DNA of 64,000 nt from an uncultured bacterium (GCA_903907905.1 CAIVPX010000033.1:110519-174518), one strand, 5' to 3'. Positions 42,402 through 51,622 are shown, counted from the stretch's first letter. Notes: generated by a model not told the origin, from the sequence alone. Numbers and translations are program-made.

Positions 42402-43520
42402 ATGAAAATTACCGCTGTCGATGTGACCGTCTTCGCTTGGGATGACATCCCCGTGGCGCGTTACGGTCAGGCCAACCCGGCCACTTCGGCACGCGGTGAG
42501 ATCGGTCTGCTGCGTATTACCACCGATGAAGGGCTCGAGGGCCATGCCTTCCTCGGCTCGTCGTTCCGCAGTGTCAAACTCGACGTCACCTCGCTGGTGC
42601 GCCACCTCAAGCCCGTTGTCATGGGCCGGAATCCGCTCGAGCGCGAGCGCCTGCACGCCGATCTGCTGGTGCGCACCCGCGCGACCACGCTACGGGCGAT
42701 CGGGGCGGTTGACGTCGCGCTGTGGGACCTCTGCGGCAAGATCGCCGGACTGCCGCTCTACAAGATGCTCGGGGCCTACCGCACCCGGGTGCCCGCCTAC
42801 GCCAGTTCGTCCACCCTCGCCGACAAGGACGCTTACGTCGAGAGCGTGCTGGCCATGAAAGCGGCAGGCTTTCGTGCCTACAAGATCCATCCGCCCAGTG
42901 GTGCTCTGGCCGATTGCATCGAGGTCTGTCATCGGGTTCGCAAGGCAGCGGGCGATGACATGGTGCTCATGATCGATCCGGCGGGCCTGTTCGATTTTCC
43001 TCAGGCGCTCAAGCTAGGACGCGTGCTCGAGGCGCTGAACTTTCACTGGTACGAAGACCCGCTGGGTGAGTCTGACATCTACAACTATGTGAAGCTGCGC
43101 CAGAAGCTTGATATCCCGATCATGGCCACCGAATACTCGCCCGGTGGCTTCGAAGCCTATGCCCCCTGGCTGATGGCCCAGGCCACCGATTACCTGCGGG
43201 CCGATGTAGCCATCAAGGGCGGGCTGACCGCCGTCATGAAGACCGCCCATCTTGCCGAGGCGTTTCGCATGAATCTCGAGGTTCATCACGGTGGCAATTC
43301 GCTCAACAATGTGGCCAATCTGCACGCCATCATGGCCATGCGCAACTGCGAGTACTACGAGGTCCTGATGCCGGCGGCGGCCCAGAAGTACGGCCTGGTG
43401 GAAGATGTCGAGCTGAGCGCTGATGGGTTCATCGAGATTGCGCCTTTCGAGGCGCCCGGGCTGGGCGCGAAGATCGACTTCGATCTGATCCGCCGGAAAA
43501 CGCTCGAGGTACTGAGCTGA
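42402..43520 (+). CDS. Enolase-superfamily (mandelate racemase-like) enzyme
   Basis: A 372-residue enolase-superfamily enzyme. Active-site candidates: K161 and H163 (YKIHP), D192 (MIDPAG), E218 (YEDPL), E244 (ATEYS), D in RADVAIKGG, H295-H296 (EVHHGGN). KxH instead of KxK is seen in some acid-sugar dehydratases. It begins three bases after the TctC stop. The distinct residues from the gene at 40276 suggest two different substrates or successive steps. The 3' 92 bp are antisense to the LysR gene. Confidence 0.87.
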   Translation: MKITAVDVTVFAWDDIPVARYGQANPATSARGEIGLLRITTDEGLEGHAFLGSSFRSVKLDVTSLVRHLKPVVMGRNPLERERLHADLLVRTRATTLRAIGAVDVALWDLCGKIAGLPLYKMLGAYRTRVPAYASSSTLADKDAYVESVLAMKAAGFRAYKIHPPSGALADCIEVCHRVRKAAGDDMVLMIDPAGLFDFPQALKLGRVLEALNFHWYEDPLGESDIYNYVKLRQKLDIPIMATEYSPGGFEAYAPWLMAQATDYLRADVAIKGGLTAVMKTAHLAEAFRMNLEVHHGGNSLNNVANLHAIMAMRNCEYYEVLMPAAAQKYGLVEDVELSADGFIEIAPFEAPGLGAKIDFDLIRRKTLEVLS

Positions 43521-44475
43521 TACGACCGACCAGCCGGTCGGCGACGGCGCCTCCAGTGACTGGGGCGGCGCTGGCCGGGAGTTTCAGGCTCGAGACCTCG
43601 GCGAGCAGGTGCTCCTGAAACGAGGCTGCGATGGGTGAGAGACGCTTGCCCTTACGCGTCACCAGGTGCCACTGCGACTGAATGGGAAAGCCCGCTACAT
43701 CGAGCATGCTCAGGTCGCGCGAGACGTGACCGCCGACCAGGGCATGAGCCGACAGCACGGCTACGCCCAGCTTGCCACGAACCGCCTCGCGAATCGCTTC
43801 GTTGCTGCCGAGTTCGAGCAGCAGTCCGGGTGAGAAGCGGGCCTGCCGCAGATGCAGGTCGGTGGCCATCCGGGTGCCCGATCCTTTCTCGCGCACGATG
43901 AAGCGCTCCTGGCGCAGCGCCCGCATGGGGATGTCCCGGCGGTGCGCCAGCGGGTGGGAGGCGTGCGCGATCAGCACCAGAGGGTTAGGCATCAGAATGG
44001 TGTCGTCAATGTCGATGTCGCGTGGCGGCATCGACATCACGTAGAGGTCGTCGAGGTTGTCACGCATGCGCTGCACCACGCCGTCGCGGTTGAGCACCTC
44101 GAGCGAGATTTCAATGCCCGGATGGCGCTGGCAGTAGCGGCCAAGCAGTCGGGGAACGAAATACTCGGCGGTGCTGACAACCGCCACCTTGAGGCGCCCC
44201 CGATCCAGCCCCTTCATCGCGTCGATTCGCTGCGTGAACCCCTCCCATTCGTCGAGCATCGATTGCGCGGTGCGAGCCAGTTCACGGCCCGCGTCGGTGA
44301 GTTGCACCCGTCTGGATACCAGTTCGTAAAGGGGCGTGCCCACCGACTCGGTCATTTCGCGAAATTGCATGGATGCCGTGGGCTGGGTGACGTGGAGCCT
44401 GCGCGCGGCGCCGCTGACACTGCCCGAGCCGGCAAGCGCCAAAAACAGTCGTAATTGACGCATGGTGATGTTCAT
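43429..44475 (-). CDS. LysR family regulator, CbbR-like
   Basis: A 348-residue LysR protein. The HTH (residues 1-60, MNITMRQLRLFLALAGSGSVSGAARRLHVTQPTASMQF) is clear, and the effector domain follows (STAEYFVPRLLGRYCQRHPGIEIS, REKGSGTRMATDLHL). A 50-residue C-terminal tail rich in Arg/Ala/Pro is unusual and covers the overlap with the enolase-type gene. It is divergent from the SbtA-like transporter, 86 bp apart. LysR regulators of the CbbR/CmpR type regulate inorganic carbon genes, so this fits; it is inference from the neighbour. Confidence 0.88.
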   Translation of the reverse strand: MNITMRQLRLFLALAGSGSVSGAARRLHVTQPTASMQFREMTESVGTPLYELVSRRVQLTDAGRELARTAQSMLDEWEGFTQRIDAMKGLDRGRLKVAVVSTAEYFVPRLLGRYCQRHPGIEISLEVLNRDGVVQRMRDNLDDLYVMSMPPRDIDIDDTILMPNPLVLIAHASHPLAHRRDIPMRALRQERFIVREKGSGTRMATDLHLRQARFSPGLLLELGSNEAIREAVRGKLGVAVLSAHALVGGHVSRDLSMLDVAGFPIQSQWHLVTRKGKRLSPIAASFQEHLLAEVSSLKLPASAAPVTGGAVADRLVGRISSVPRAFSGGSDRSRSSRPARAPRKAQSR

Positions 44476-44478
44476 AAG

Positions 44479-44491
44479 TAAAAATCTATGA
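44479..44491. promoter_or_regulatory. Possible LysR/CbbR half-site
   Basis: TAAAAATCTATGA matches TNA-N7-TNA, the reported CbbR form, in an AT-rich stretch 4 bp upstream of the LysR start. Such short matches are common in AT-rich DNA, so support is weak. The same intergenic region (44476-44561) is much richer in A+T than its surroundings. Confidence 0.3.
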
Positions 44492-44561
44492 GTAAATGAT
44501 TAATAATCGATTTTACGCGAACTACAGTGCAACTTAGCATGGCCGTCTCTGGAGGCGTGTC

Positions 44562-45605
44562 ATGGAAAACCTGCTTGATCCTGCGGTGCTCTTTTTCGTT
44601 CTTGGCATACTGGCTGGCCTGCTTCGCTCCGACCTCGACATTCCCGCGGCGATCGCAAAATTTCTGTCGCTCTATCTGCTGATGGCGCTGGGCTTGAAGG
44701 GCGGTTTCGCGCTGGCTCAGGCAGGGCCCAATTCGGACCTGCTGCGAGGGCTCGCAGGCGCCCTCTTGATGGCATTCGTTGCGCCCGTGATCGGCTACGC
44801 TTGGCTGCGCCGCCACGTGTCACGATTTGATGCTGCGGCGCTGGCAGCCTCTTTCGGGTCGGTCAGTGCAGTCACGTTTCTCGCGTCAGTCCAATACCTC
44901 GAGACTCAGGGTCTATCGGTTGGGGGGCACATGGCCGTGGCGATGGTGCTCATGGAATCGCCCGCCATTCTGTTCGCGGTGCTGGTCGCCAATGCGCTGA
45001 GGCGTGCCCCGTGTGCAGGCCTGTCGGGGCAGCCGGCACTTCCTGGGCGGTCCGGTGGGGACGCATCGCCGTCTGCCGGCGTCGGCCAGACGGTGACGGT
45101 GGCCGCCTCGGCAGCCCCAGTCTGGACGATTGTTCGGGAGTCGCTGACCGGCGGTACGCACCTGCTGCTGATCGGGTCTCTGGCCGTGGGTTGGGTCAGC
45201 GGTGAGCGTGGGCGCGCCGTGATGGAGCCTTTCACCGCAGAACTCTTCAAGGGCATGCTCGCCCTCTTTCTGCTCGACATGGGCTTGACGGTGGCGCGCA
45301 GTGTCGGGCAGGTGCGGGGGCAGTCGCGAGCGGTGCTGGCCTACGCCGCGCTGGCACCCGTCTTGCACGCCCTCCTGGCGCTTGGCGTGGCATGGCTGCT
45401 GACGATGAAGGCGGGCGATGCGGCGCTGCTGATGGTGCTGTCAGCCAGCGCCTCCTACATCGTGGTGCCCGCTGTGGTGCGGCACGCGATCCCGGAGGCC
45501 AACCCCGCGTTGTATTGCGGGCTGCCGCTGGGGGTCACTTTTCCGATCAATATTCTCCTCGGAATTCCTGCCTACGCCTGGATTGCGCGCCGCCTGCTCG
45601 AGTGA
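44562..45605 (+). CDS. SbtA-like sodium-dependent bicarbonate transporter
   Basis: Inner-membrane protein of 347 aa with about ten hydrophobic segments, family DUF897/SbtA. Family parts visible: LLDPAVLFFVLGILAGLLRSDLDIP, KFLSLYLLMALGLKGGFAL, FGSVSAVTFLASVQYLE and, in the second half, GMLALFLLDMGLTVA and PLGVTFPINILLGIP. The central cytoplasmic loop of about 50 residues (LSGQPALPGRSGGDASPSAG) is low complexity. Bicarbonate uptake is the known role of the cyanobacterial SbtA; the substrate in betaproteobacteria is not settled. ATG at 44562 follows GGAGGCGTGTC. Confidence 0.87.
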   Translation: MENLLDPAVLFFVLGILAGLLRSDLDIPAAIAKFLSLYLLMALGLKGGFALAQAGPNSDLLRGLAGALLMAFVAPVIGYAWLRRHVSRFDAAALAASFGSVSAVTFLASVQYLETQGLSVGGHMAVAMVLMESPAILFAVLVANALRRAPCAGLSGQPALPGRSGGDASPSAGVGQTVTVAASAAPVWTIVRESLTGGTHLLLIGSLAVGWVSGERGRAVMEPFTAELFKGMLALFLLDMGLTVARSVGQVRGQSRAVLAYAALAPVLHALLALGVAWLLTMKAGDAALLMVLSASASYIVVPAVVRHAIPEANPALYCGLPLGVTFPINILLGIPAYAWIARRLLE

Positions 45606-45675
45606 ACGGTCGTGGCGGGCGCGGCTGGGCGGGGAGGGGACCCGTCACGTCAGTGCCGTTCCCTGCGCTCGTTTC

Positions 45676-45705
45676 TTGACCCTCGAAAAGCGAGCGGCGT
45701 AGACT
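45676..45705 (+). promoter_or_regulatory. Sigma70-type promoter for the cupin gene
   Basis: TTGACC (45676-45681), 18-bp spacer, TAGACT (45700-45705), about 40 nt before the ATG at 45752. A short direct repeat, GTCAATCA-type, lies between the two. Confidence 0.4.
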
Positions 45706-45751
45706 CGGCCGCTGCAGTCAATCAGTCGGTCAATCAATCAAGGAGTTCGGG

Positions 45752-46156
45752 ATGAAGCCTGCCGGTGCCGACCGCATGTTGGCCCCTTCGGGGGTGTTTT
45801 TTCTCAACGGGGCCAGTGTTCCTGATCAGATGATCACGGCGGTGGAGGGCGTGGTCGAGGAGCCCGGCAAGCTCACCATCAAGCCGTTGCTGGTGGGCGA
45901 GGACATGGTCATGATCCAGGCCTTCAAGGGCAAGGGCATGAAGGATCCGGTGCATCAGCACGACGATCACGAGTCGGTTGCCTATCTCGTGAAGGGCCGC
46001 ATGAGGCTGATCATCGGGGGCAAGGAGTTCATCGCGCAGGCGGGCGACTCCTGGATTCATCCGCGTGGCGTGCCCCACTTCAGCGAAGCGCTCGAGGATT
46101 GCATCCAGCTTGAGGTGAAGAGCCCGCCGCGAAAGACCTGGGTGACCCAGGGCTGA
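45752..46156 (+). CDS. Cupin-domain protein
   Basis: A 134-residue single-domain cupin with metal site HQHDDHESVAYLVKG (His-x-His...Glu) and HPRGVPHFSE for the second motif. AGGAG stands before the ATG. No signal peptide. Likely a small metal-dependent enzyme or a sensor domain; the class includes isomerases, decarboxylases and dioxygenases. It precedes the CaiB-ACAD-AtuA cluster by 120 bp, but may have its own transcript because of its separate promoter. Confidence 0.85.
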   Translation: MKPAGADRMLAPSGVFFLNGASVPDQMITAVEGVVEEPGKLTIKPLLVGEDMVMIQAFKGKGMKDPVHQHDDHESVAYLVKGRMRLIIGGKEFIAQAGDSWIHPRGVPHFSEALEDCIQLEVKSPPRKTWVTQG

Positions 46157-46276
46157 GTTCCGGCTGCCCGAGGGCTTGTTCGTGGGTGCCGAAGACCGTC
46201 GCCCGCACGCTCGCTGCAACGGTGGAAGCCGTCTGAGGGTCGACCTCAGGCCGTCAAAAATTTCGGGATCGCGCAA

Positions 46277-47530
46277 ATGAGTCAAGGTCCAGCGGCCGTG
46301 CCCGGTTCGCCCGCGCAGGCAAGCCGAGCGTCGCAGGTCGCGCCGGGGCCGCTTCACGGCGTGCGGGTGCTCGATCTCACCACCGTCATCATGGGGCCGG
46401 CTGCCACGCAGGTGCTGGGCGATCTCGGTGCTGATGTCATCAAGGTGGAAGGGCCGGACGGCGACACCATGCGACGTGTGGGACCCTTCAAGCACGAGGG
46501 CATGGGGCCGATGTATCTTCAGGCCAACCGCAACAAGCGCAGCGTCCAGCTTGATCTCAAGTCGGCTGATGGCATCGCGGCGCTGCAGGCGCTCGCCGCC
46601 GACGTCGATGTCCTGGTTACCAACATCCGGCCGGGGGCGCTCGGTCGTCTCGGGCTCGATTATGAGCGGGTGCGGGCCATCAATCCCTCGATCATTTACG
46701 TCAGCGCCGTGGGCTATGGCAGTGGGGGGCCCGAGTCGGGTCAGCCGGTCTACGATGATCTGACGCAGGCGGCCTGTGGCATATCGGGGCTGTTTCGTGC
46801 GATCGACGGGGCCCCGCGCTACGCGCCCATCAACGTCTGCGACCGCGTGGTCGGGCTTTACCTGACCATCGCCATCACCTCGGCGCTTCATCATCGCCTA
46901 AAAACGGGCGAGGGCCAGGACATCGAGGTGCCGATGTTCGAAACCATGGCGCAGTTTGTCCTTGGCGACCACCTGGGCGGTGCGGCCTTTGCTCCGCCAA
47001 TCGGGTCCATGGGCTACGGTCGATTACTCTCGCGTTCGCGTGGACCTTATCCAAGCGCCGACGGCCACATTGCCGTGGTGGTCTACACCGACGCTCACTG
47101 GCGAGCGTTCTGCCGCCTGTTGGGCATTGACGATCTCGTCGCGAACGATGAGCGTTTCGCGAGCCAGCAGGCGCGTACGCAGCATGCCGAGGCGGTCGGG
47201 CACTTTCTGGCCACCGTGCTGCGTGAGCGCACCACCGCAGACTGGATTCCGGCGCTACGCGCCATCGATATTCCGTGCTGCCGGGTCAACGCCATCGAGG
47301 ACCTGTTCGAGGATCCTCATCTGAAGGCGGTTGGCTTATTCGAGCAGATCGAGCATCCGACCGAAGGCCGCCTCAATGTCACGCGCTTTCCGCTGCGCTT
47401 TGGTCGTTCGCCGGCCTCGATTCGACGGCTGGCGCCCAACCGGGGCGAGCACACGGCCGAGGTGCTCGAGGAATTAGCACAGCGGCGCAGGGCCCGCGAA
47501 GACGCGCGTGCGGACAGGGGCTCAGATTAG
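46277..47530 (+). CDS. CaiB/BaiF-type (class III) CoA transferase
   Basis: A 417-residue family III CoA transferase. Signatures: LHGVRVLDLTTVIMGPAATQVLGDLGADVIKVE at the start, then QANRNKRSVQLDLKSADG, and VYDDLTQAACGISGLFR with the conserved catalytic Asp. The first 30 residues (GPAAVPGSPAQASRAS) are a low-complexity extension. It transfers CoA from a donor thioester to the acid, replacing an ATP-dependent ligase in this module. Followed after 14 nt by the acyl-CoA dehydrogenase. Confidence 0.92.
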   Translation: MSQGPAAVPGSPAQASRASQVAPGPLHGVRVLDLTTVIMGPAATQVLGDLGADVIKVEGPDGDTMRRVGPFKHEGMGPMYLQANRNKRSVQLDLKSADGIAALQALAADVDVLVTNIRPGALGRLGLDYERVRAINPSIIYVSAVGYGSGGPESGQPVYDDLTQAACGISGLFRAIDGAPRYAPINVCDRVVGLYLTIAITSALHHRLKTGEGQDIEVPMFETMAQFVLGDHLGGAAFAPPIGSMGYGRLLSRSRGPYPSADGHIAVVVYTDAHWRAFCRLLGIDDLVANDERFASQQARTQHAEAVGHFLATVLRERTTADWIPALRAIDIPCCRVNAIEDLFEDPHLKAVGLFEQIEHPTEGRLNVTRFPLRFGRSPASIRRLAPNRGEHTAEVLEELAQRRRAREDARADRGSD

Positions 47531-47544
47531 GGGGAATTACCGTC

Positions 47545-48717
47545 ATGAAAACAGCATTGGCCAATACGCCTGAGCGAATCGCCCTGCGCGAGGCCATCAC
47601 CGCAATCTGCGACCGCTTCGACGATGCCTACTGGTCGGAGCTCGACACCCAGCATCGCTTTCCGCATGAGTTCGCTCAGGCTATCGCCGAGGGCGGCTGG
47701 CTGGGCATTGCCATGCCGCAGGACTATGGCGGCGCTGGGCTGGGGGTGACCGAAGCCTCGATCATGATGCAGGTGGTGGGTGCCTCGGCCGGTTTCTTTG
47801 CGGCATGCTCCACCATTCACATCAACATTTTCGGCCTGCATTCGATCGTCAAGCATGGCACCGACGCTCAGCGCCGAGAGTGGCTGCCCAAGGTCATCAG
47901 CGGCGAGATTCGCGCCTGTTTCGGGGTCACCGAGCCCGACGCTGGGCTCGACACCACGCGTATCAAGACGCGCGCAGTCCGCCAGGGCGATCGCTATGTG
48001 GTGCATGGGCAGAAACTCTGGACCAGTACCGCACAACAGGCTCAGAAGATCGTGCTACTGGCGCGAACCACGCCACTCGAAGCGTGTGCCCGACCCACTG
48101 ATGGGCTGACGCTGTTCTTTGCCGACATGGATCCCAAGGCGGTGACGGTCACCGAAATTCCGAAGATGGGGCGAAACGCCGTCAATTCGAACCAGACCTT
48201 TATTGATGGCCTCGAGATTCCGGTGGAGCACCGTATTGGCGAAGAGGGCAAGGGCTTTCGCTACATTCTCGACAGTCTCAACCCCGAGCGCATTCTCAAT
48301 GCGGCGGAGGTGATCGGGATGGGGCGCCGGGCGCTCGACAAGGCGGCCCGCTATGCGCAGGAGCGGGTCGTATTCGGTCGGCCGATCGGGCAGAATCAGT
48401 CCATTCAGCATCCCCTTGCGGAGTGCTGGTCCGAGCTGTATGCGGCCGAGCTCATGACGCTGCACGCGGCCGAGCTTTACGATTCGGGCCAACCCTGCGG
48501 GGCCGAGGCCAATGCGGCCAAGTATCTGGCGGCGGACGCCGGATTTCATGCCTGCGACCGTGCGATCCGCACCCATGGCGGCATGGGCTATGCGCGGGAG
48601 TACCACATCGAGCGTTATTTTCGCGAGATGGTGGCGTGCCAGTTGGCGCCGGTGTCGCGCGAGATGATCCTCAATTTCATCGCCGAGCGTGAACTCGGCA
48701 TGCCGAAGTCCTACTGA
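47545..48717 (+). CDS. Acyl-CoA dehydrogenase family protein
   Basis: FAD-dependent acyl-CoA dehydrogenase of 390 aa with standard segments GYAREYHIERYFREM, FGVTEPDAGLDTTRIKT, and FGRPIGQNQSIQHPLAECW. The position of the usual catalytic Glu (YEGT) reads QLAPVSREM, a substitution shared by a recognised group of enzymes ending LGxPxSY; another Glu must be the base, if it is active. ATG at 47545 with AGGGGGAATT; the longer in-frame N-terminus lies within the CoA transferase. It would introduce a double bond next to the CoA ester formed by the gene upstream. Confidence 0.9.
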   Translation: MKTALANTPERIALREAITAICDRFDDAYWSELDTQHRFPHEFAQAIAEGGWLGIAMPQDYGGAGLGVTEASIMMQVVGASAGFFAACSTIHINIFGLHSIVKHGTDAQRREWLPKVISGEIRACFGVTEPDAGLDTTRIKTRAVRQGDRYVVHGQKLWTSTAQQAQKIVLLARTTPLEACARPTDGLTLFFADMDPKAVTVTEIPKMGRNAVNSNQTFIDGLEIPVEHRIGEEGKGFRYILDSLNPERILNAAEVIGMGRRALDKAARYAQERVVFGRPIGQNQSIQHPLAECWSELYAAELMTLHAAELYDSGQPCGAEANAAKYLAADAGFHACDRAIRTHGGMGYAREYHIERYFREMVACQLAPVSREMILNFIAERELGMPKSY

Positions 48718-48763
48718 TCCGTTCAAGGCTGGCCGACTGGCTGGTGCTGCAGGAGTCTGACCG

Positions 48764-50557
48764 ATGACCATTCGACGCTCGATCCGCATTGGTGGGGCCT
48801 CCGGGGCCTGGGGCGACAGTCCAGGCGGGATTGCCCAGCTGCTCGCCGCCGGGGCGGAGGTACTGATGATGGATTACCTCGCCGAGGTGACGATGTCGCT
48901 GCTGGCGCGTGCGCGGCTCAAGGACCCCGAGGCGGGTTTTCCTCCTGATTTTGTGGGCTACCTGGTGCCGCATCTGGGCGACATCGCGAGGCGCGGCGTC
49001 AAGGTGGTGAGCAATGCCGGGGGCGTCAACCCGCAGGCCTGCAAGCGTGCAATCGAAAAGGCCGTGGCCGACGCGGGGCTGTCGCTCAAGGTGGCGGTGG
49101 TCGAGGGCGATGACCTCATGCCCCTGCTGGATGCCCTGCGCGCCGAGGGTGTGCGCGAGTGGCGAACGGGCGAGGCGATTCCGCCGAAGATGCTCACCGC
49201 CAACGCCTATCTGGGGGCACTGCCGATTGCCGCTGCGCTCGAGGCGGGCGCCGACATCGTCGTGACGGGCCGTTGCGCCGACAGTTCGCTCGCGCTCGGG
49301 GTGCTCATGCAGGCCTTCGGCTGGCGTGCAGATCAGTACGACTTGCTTGCCACCGGCAGCCTGGTCGGGCATTTGCTCGAGTGCGGCCCGCAGATGACGG
49401 GCGGGGTGTTCACCGACTGGGAGAGCGTGCCGGGCTGGGACAGCATCGGTTACCCCATCGCCGACTGCGAGCCCGACGGTCGGTTCACCGTGACCAAACC
49501 CGAGGGCACGGGGGGCATGGTCACCGTTCAGACCGTGGCCGAACAGGTGCTGTACGAAGTAGGGGACCCGGCCGCTTACATCCTGCCCGATGTCATTGCC
49601 GACTTTTCGCAGGTGCGGCTCGAGGCCGACGGGCCCGATCGGGTGAGGGTCAGCGGCGCGCGGGGCCGGGCGCCCACGCGTCAGTACAAGGTCTCGGCAA
49701 CCTGGCAGGACGGCTGGCGGGCCACAGCTATCGCGGTCATCATCGGGATCGATGCCGCGCGCAAGGCCGAGCGTGCCGCCCAGGCGCTGGTCGGGCGCGC
49801 GCGCAAGATGTTCGCCGAACGGGGTCTGGCTGATTTCGACGCGGTGCATGTCGAGGCCCTGGGCGCCGAGGCATCCTACGGCGCTCAGTCGCAGGCCCGC
49901 GCCACACGTGAGGTGGTCATGCGATTGGTCGTGGATCATCGCGACCCGAAGGCGCTGGGCGCCTTTGCCCGCGAGATCGGTTCATCGGGGCTCAGCTTTG
50001 CGCAAGGGACGGCGGCGCTGATCGGGGGCCGGCCCAAGCCTTCCCCCGTGGTGCGGCTCTTCACGTTCCTGGTCGACAAGGCGCGCTTGCCCGCTGCGCG
50101 CTATCAGGTCGGCGATTGCGAGCCGGTACCTGTGGCCGTCTTGCCGGGCGAGGCGCAGGATGTGCGCACCCCAGGCGGCGACGAATCGCCCGCGGCTGGT
50201 GCAGGTGGCGAGACCGACGTGGTCGAGGTGCCCTTGCTGCGGGTGGCGCATGCGCGATCGGGCGACAAGGGGGATACGTCCAACATCGCCATCTTTGCCC
50301 GGCGCCCAGAGTTTTTTGACGGACTGCGCCGGGAACTCAGTGTCGCGCGGATCGCCGATCACTTCGCCGTGAGCATCGATGGGCCGGTGGAACGCTTCAC
50401 GGCGCCGGGCCTGGCCGCGCTCAATTTCGTGCTGCATGATGCACTGGGCGGCGGCGGTATGGCCTCGCGCCGGATCGACCCGCAGGGCAAGGCCTACGGC
50501 CAGCGTGCACTCGAGATGAGGGTGCGGGTGCCGCGCGCCTGGCTGCGAAGCGTGTGA
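48764..50557 (+). CDS. AtuA-family (DUF1446) protein
   Basis: A 597-residue protein with the AtuA fold. The N-terminal part has RIGGASGAWGDSPGGIAQLLAAG, KVVSNAGGVNPQACKRAIEKAV, and VTGRCADSSLALG; the C-terminal ~110 residues form the AtuA ferredoxin-like part with LRVAHARSGDKGDTSNIAIF. The family is named for acyclic terpene utilization, where AtuA is required for citronellol or geraniol growth, but its reaction is not defined. It follows the acyl-CoA dehydrogenase by 46 bp with AGGAG before the ATG. Its presence supports an acyl-CoA pathway for a branched acid. Confidence 0.9.
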   Translation: MTIRRSIRIGGASGAWGDSPGGIAQLLAAGAEVLMMDYLAEVTMSLLARARLKDPEAGFPPDFVGYLVPHLGDIARRGVKVVSNAGGVNPQACKRAIEKAVADAGLSLKVAVVEGDDLMPLLDALRAEGVREWRTGEAIPPKMLTANAYLGALPIAAALEAGADIVVTGRCADSSLALGVLMQAFGWRADQYDLLATGSLVGHLLECGPQMTGGVFTDWESVPGWDSIGYPIADCEPDGRFTVTKPEGTGGMVTVQTVAEQVLYEVGDPAAYILPDVIADFSQVRLEADGPDRVRVSGARGRAPTRQYKVSATWQDGWRATAIAVIIGIDAARKAERAAQALVGRARKMFAERGLADFDAVHVEALGAEASYGAQSQARATREVVMRLVVDHRDPKALGAFAREIGSSGLSFAQGTAALIGGRPKPSPVVRLFTFLVDKARLPAARYQVGDCEPVPVAVLPGEAQDVRTPGGDESPAAGAGGETDVVEVPLLRVAHARSGDKGDTSNIAIFARRPEFFDGLRRELSVARIADHFAVSIDGPVERFTAPGLAALNFVLHDALGGGGMASRRIDPQGKAYGQRALEMRVRVPRAWLRSV

Positions 50558-50605
50558 CGGCGATCAGGCCTCATCGGCGCTAACAATCATCACAGGAGAC
50601 ACTCG

Positions 50606-51595
50606 ATGAAAACTCAGCGAAGACGCTTGCTCGCCGGTCTGGGCACGATGGCGGGGGGCGCTCTGGCGTCGGCCCGTGTGTGGGCCCAGGGGCAGGCCGG
50701 GGGCCAGCCAGACCGCCCGGTTACCGTGGTGGTGCCCTATCCGCCAGGCGCCTCGACCGATCAGGTGGCGCGACTCGTGCAGGCAAAGATGATGGGTAGC
50801 GTCGGCCAGTCGGTCGTCATTGATTACAAGCCGGGCGGTAGCGGTACGATCGGAGCGGCCTACGTGGCCCGGTCGCCGGCGGACAGCCATCGCATTTTGC
50901 TTGCGACCCAGCCCATCCTTACGATCAGCCCGCACTTGCAGAGCATGGGCTTCGATACGCTCAAGGATCTGACGCCGCTGACGAACGCCGTGAATGCCGT
51001 GGTCGCGATCGCGGTTCACCCCTCGTTGCCTGTCAATACGCTCGCCGAGCTGATCGACTACTCGCGTCGCAATCCCGGCACGCTCAGCTTCGGATCGGCG
51101 GGCGCGGGCTCGCCGCAGCATGTCGGGGGGGTCCTGCTCGGCCAACGCGCCGGACTCGACTGGCAACACGTCGGCTACAAGGGCGGAGGGCCCATGAACA
51201 CCGACCTCCTTGCCGGCCATATCAAGTGCGGCATCGCCACCCTGTCCGTGTTCAAACCCTTCATGGCCGATCGGCGTCTCAAGGTCATCGCATTGGGCGA
51301 ACCGACCCGCTATCCGGGCGCACCCGACGTGCCGACCATTGCCGAGACGGTGCCGGGCTTCGAGCTGAACACCTGGCTGGCGTTTTACGGGCCCGCTGGC
51401 ATGCCCGCTGCGCAGGTGGCGTTCTATGCCAATGAGATTCGCAAGGCGCTGCTGGCGCCGGATGTGAGTGCGCGATTGGCTGAGGTAGCCCTGATTGTAG
51501 ACCCGCAAGGGCCCGAGTCTCTCGCGCGCCTCACACGGCGTGACTTTGAGCTCTATGGCAAGGTCATTCGCGATAATGGCATCACCGGAGGCTGA
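50606..51595 (+). CDS. Bug/TctC family binding protein
   Basis: Periplasmic protein of 329 aa. A Tat-like start MKTQRRRLLAGLGTMAGG is followed by a typical cleavage near VWAQG. Bug motifs: PVTVVVPYPPGASTDQVARLV, KPGGSGTIGAAYVAR, and SAGAGSPQHVGG. The ribosome site AGGAGACACTCG is identical to that of the TctC gene at 41400. It belongs to the transcript with AtuA and PrpD. No TctAB. Confidence 0.92.
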   Translation: MKTQRRRLLAGLGTMAGGALASARVWAQGQAGGQPDRPVTVVVPYPPGASTDQVARLVQAKMMGSVGQSVVIDYKPGGSGTIGAAYVARSPADSHRILLATQPILTISPHLQSMGFDTLKDLTPLTNAVNAVVAIAVHPSLPVNTLAELIDYSRRNPGTLSFGSAGAGSPQHVGGVLLGQRAGLDWQHVGYKGGGPMNTDLLAGHIKCGIATLSVFKPFMADRRLKVIALGEPTRYPGAPDVPTIAETVPGFELNTWLAFYGPAGMPAAQVAFYANEIRKALLAPDVSARLAEVALIVDPQGPESLARLTRRDFELYGKVIRDNGITGG

Positions 51596-51622
51596 CGGTG
51601 GCGCTGGTCATCGGTACCGGCA

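Noticed and set aside
45734..46894. Minus-strand open frame across cupin and CoA transferase
   Set aside because: It covers two genes and their intergenic region; Arg/His-rich with no family match.
48677..49939. Antisense open frame of 420 codons opposite AtuA
   Set aside because: No motif, and crosses the intergenic and the ribosome site of the AtuA-type gene.
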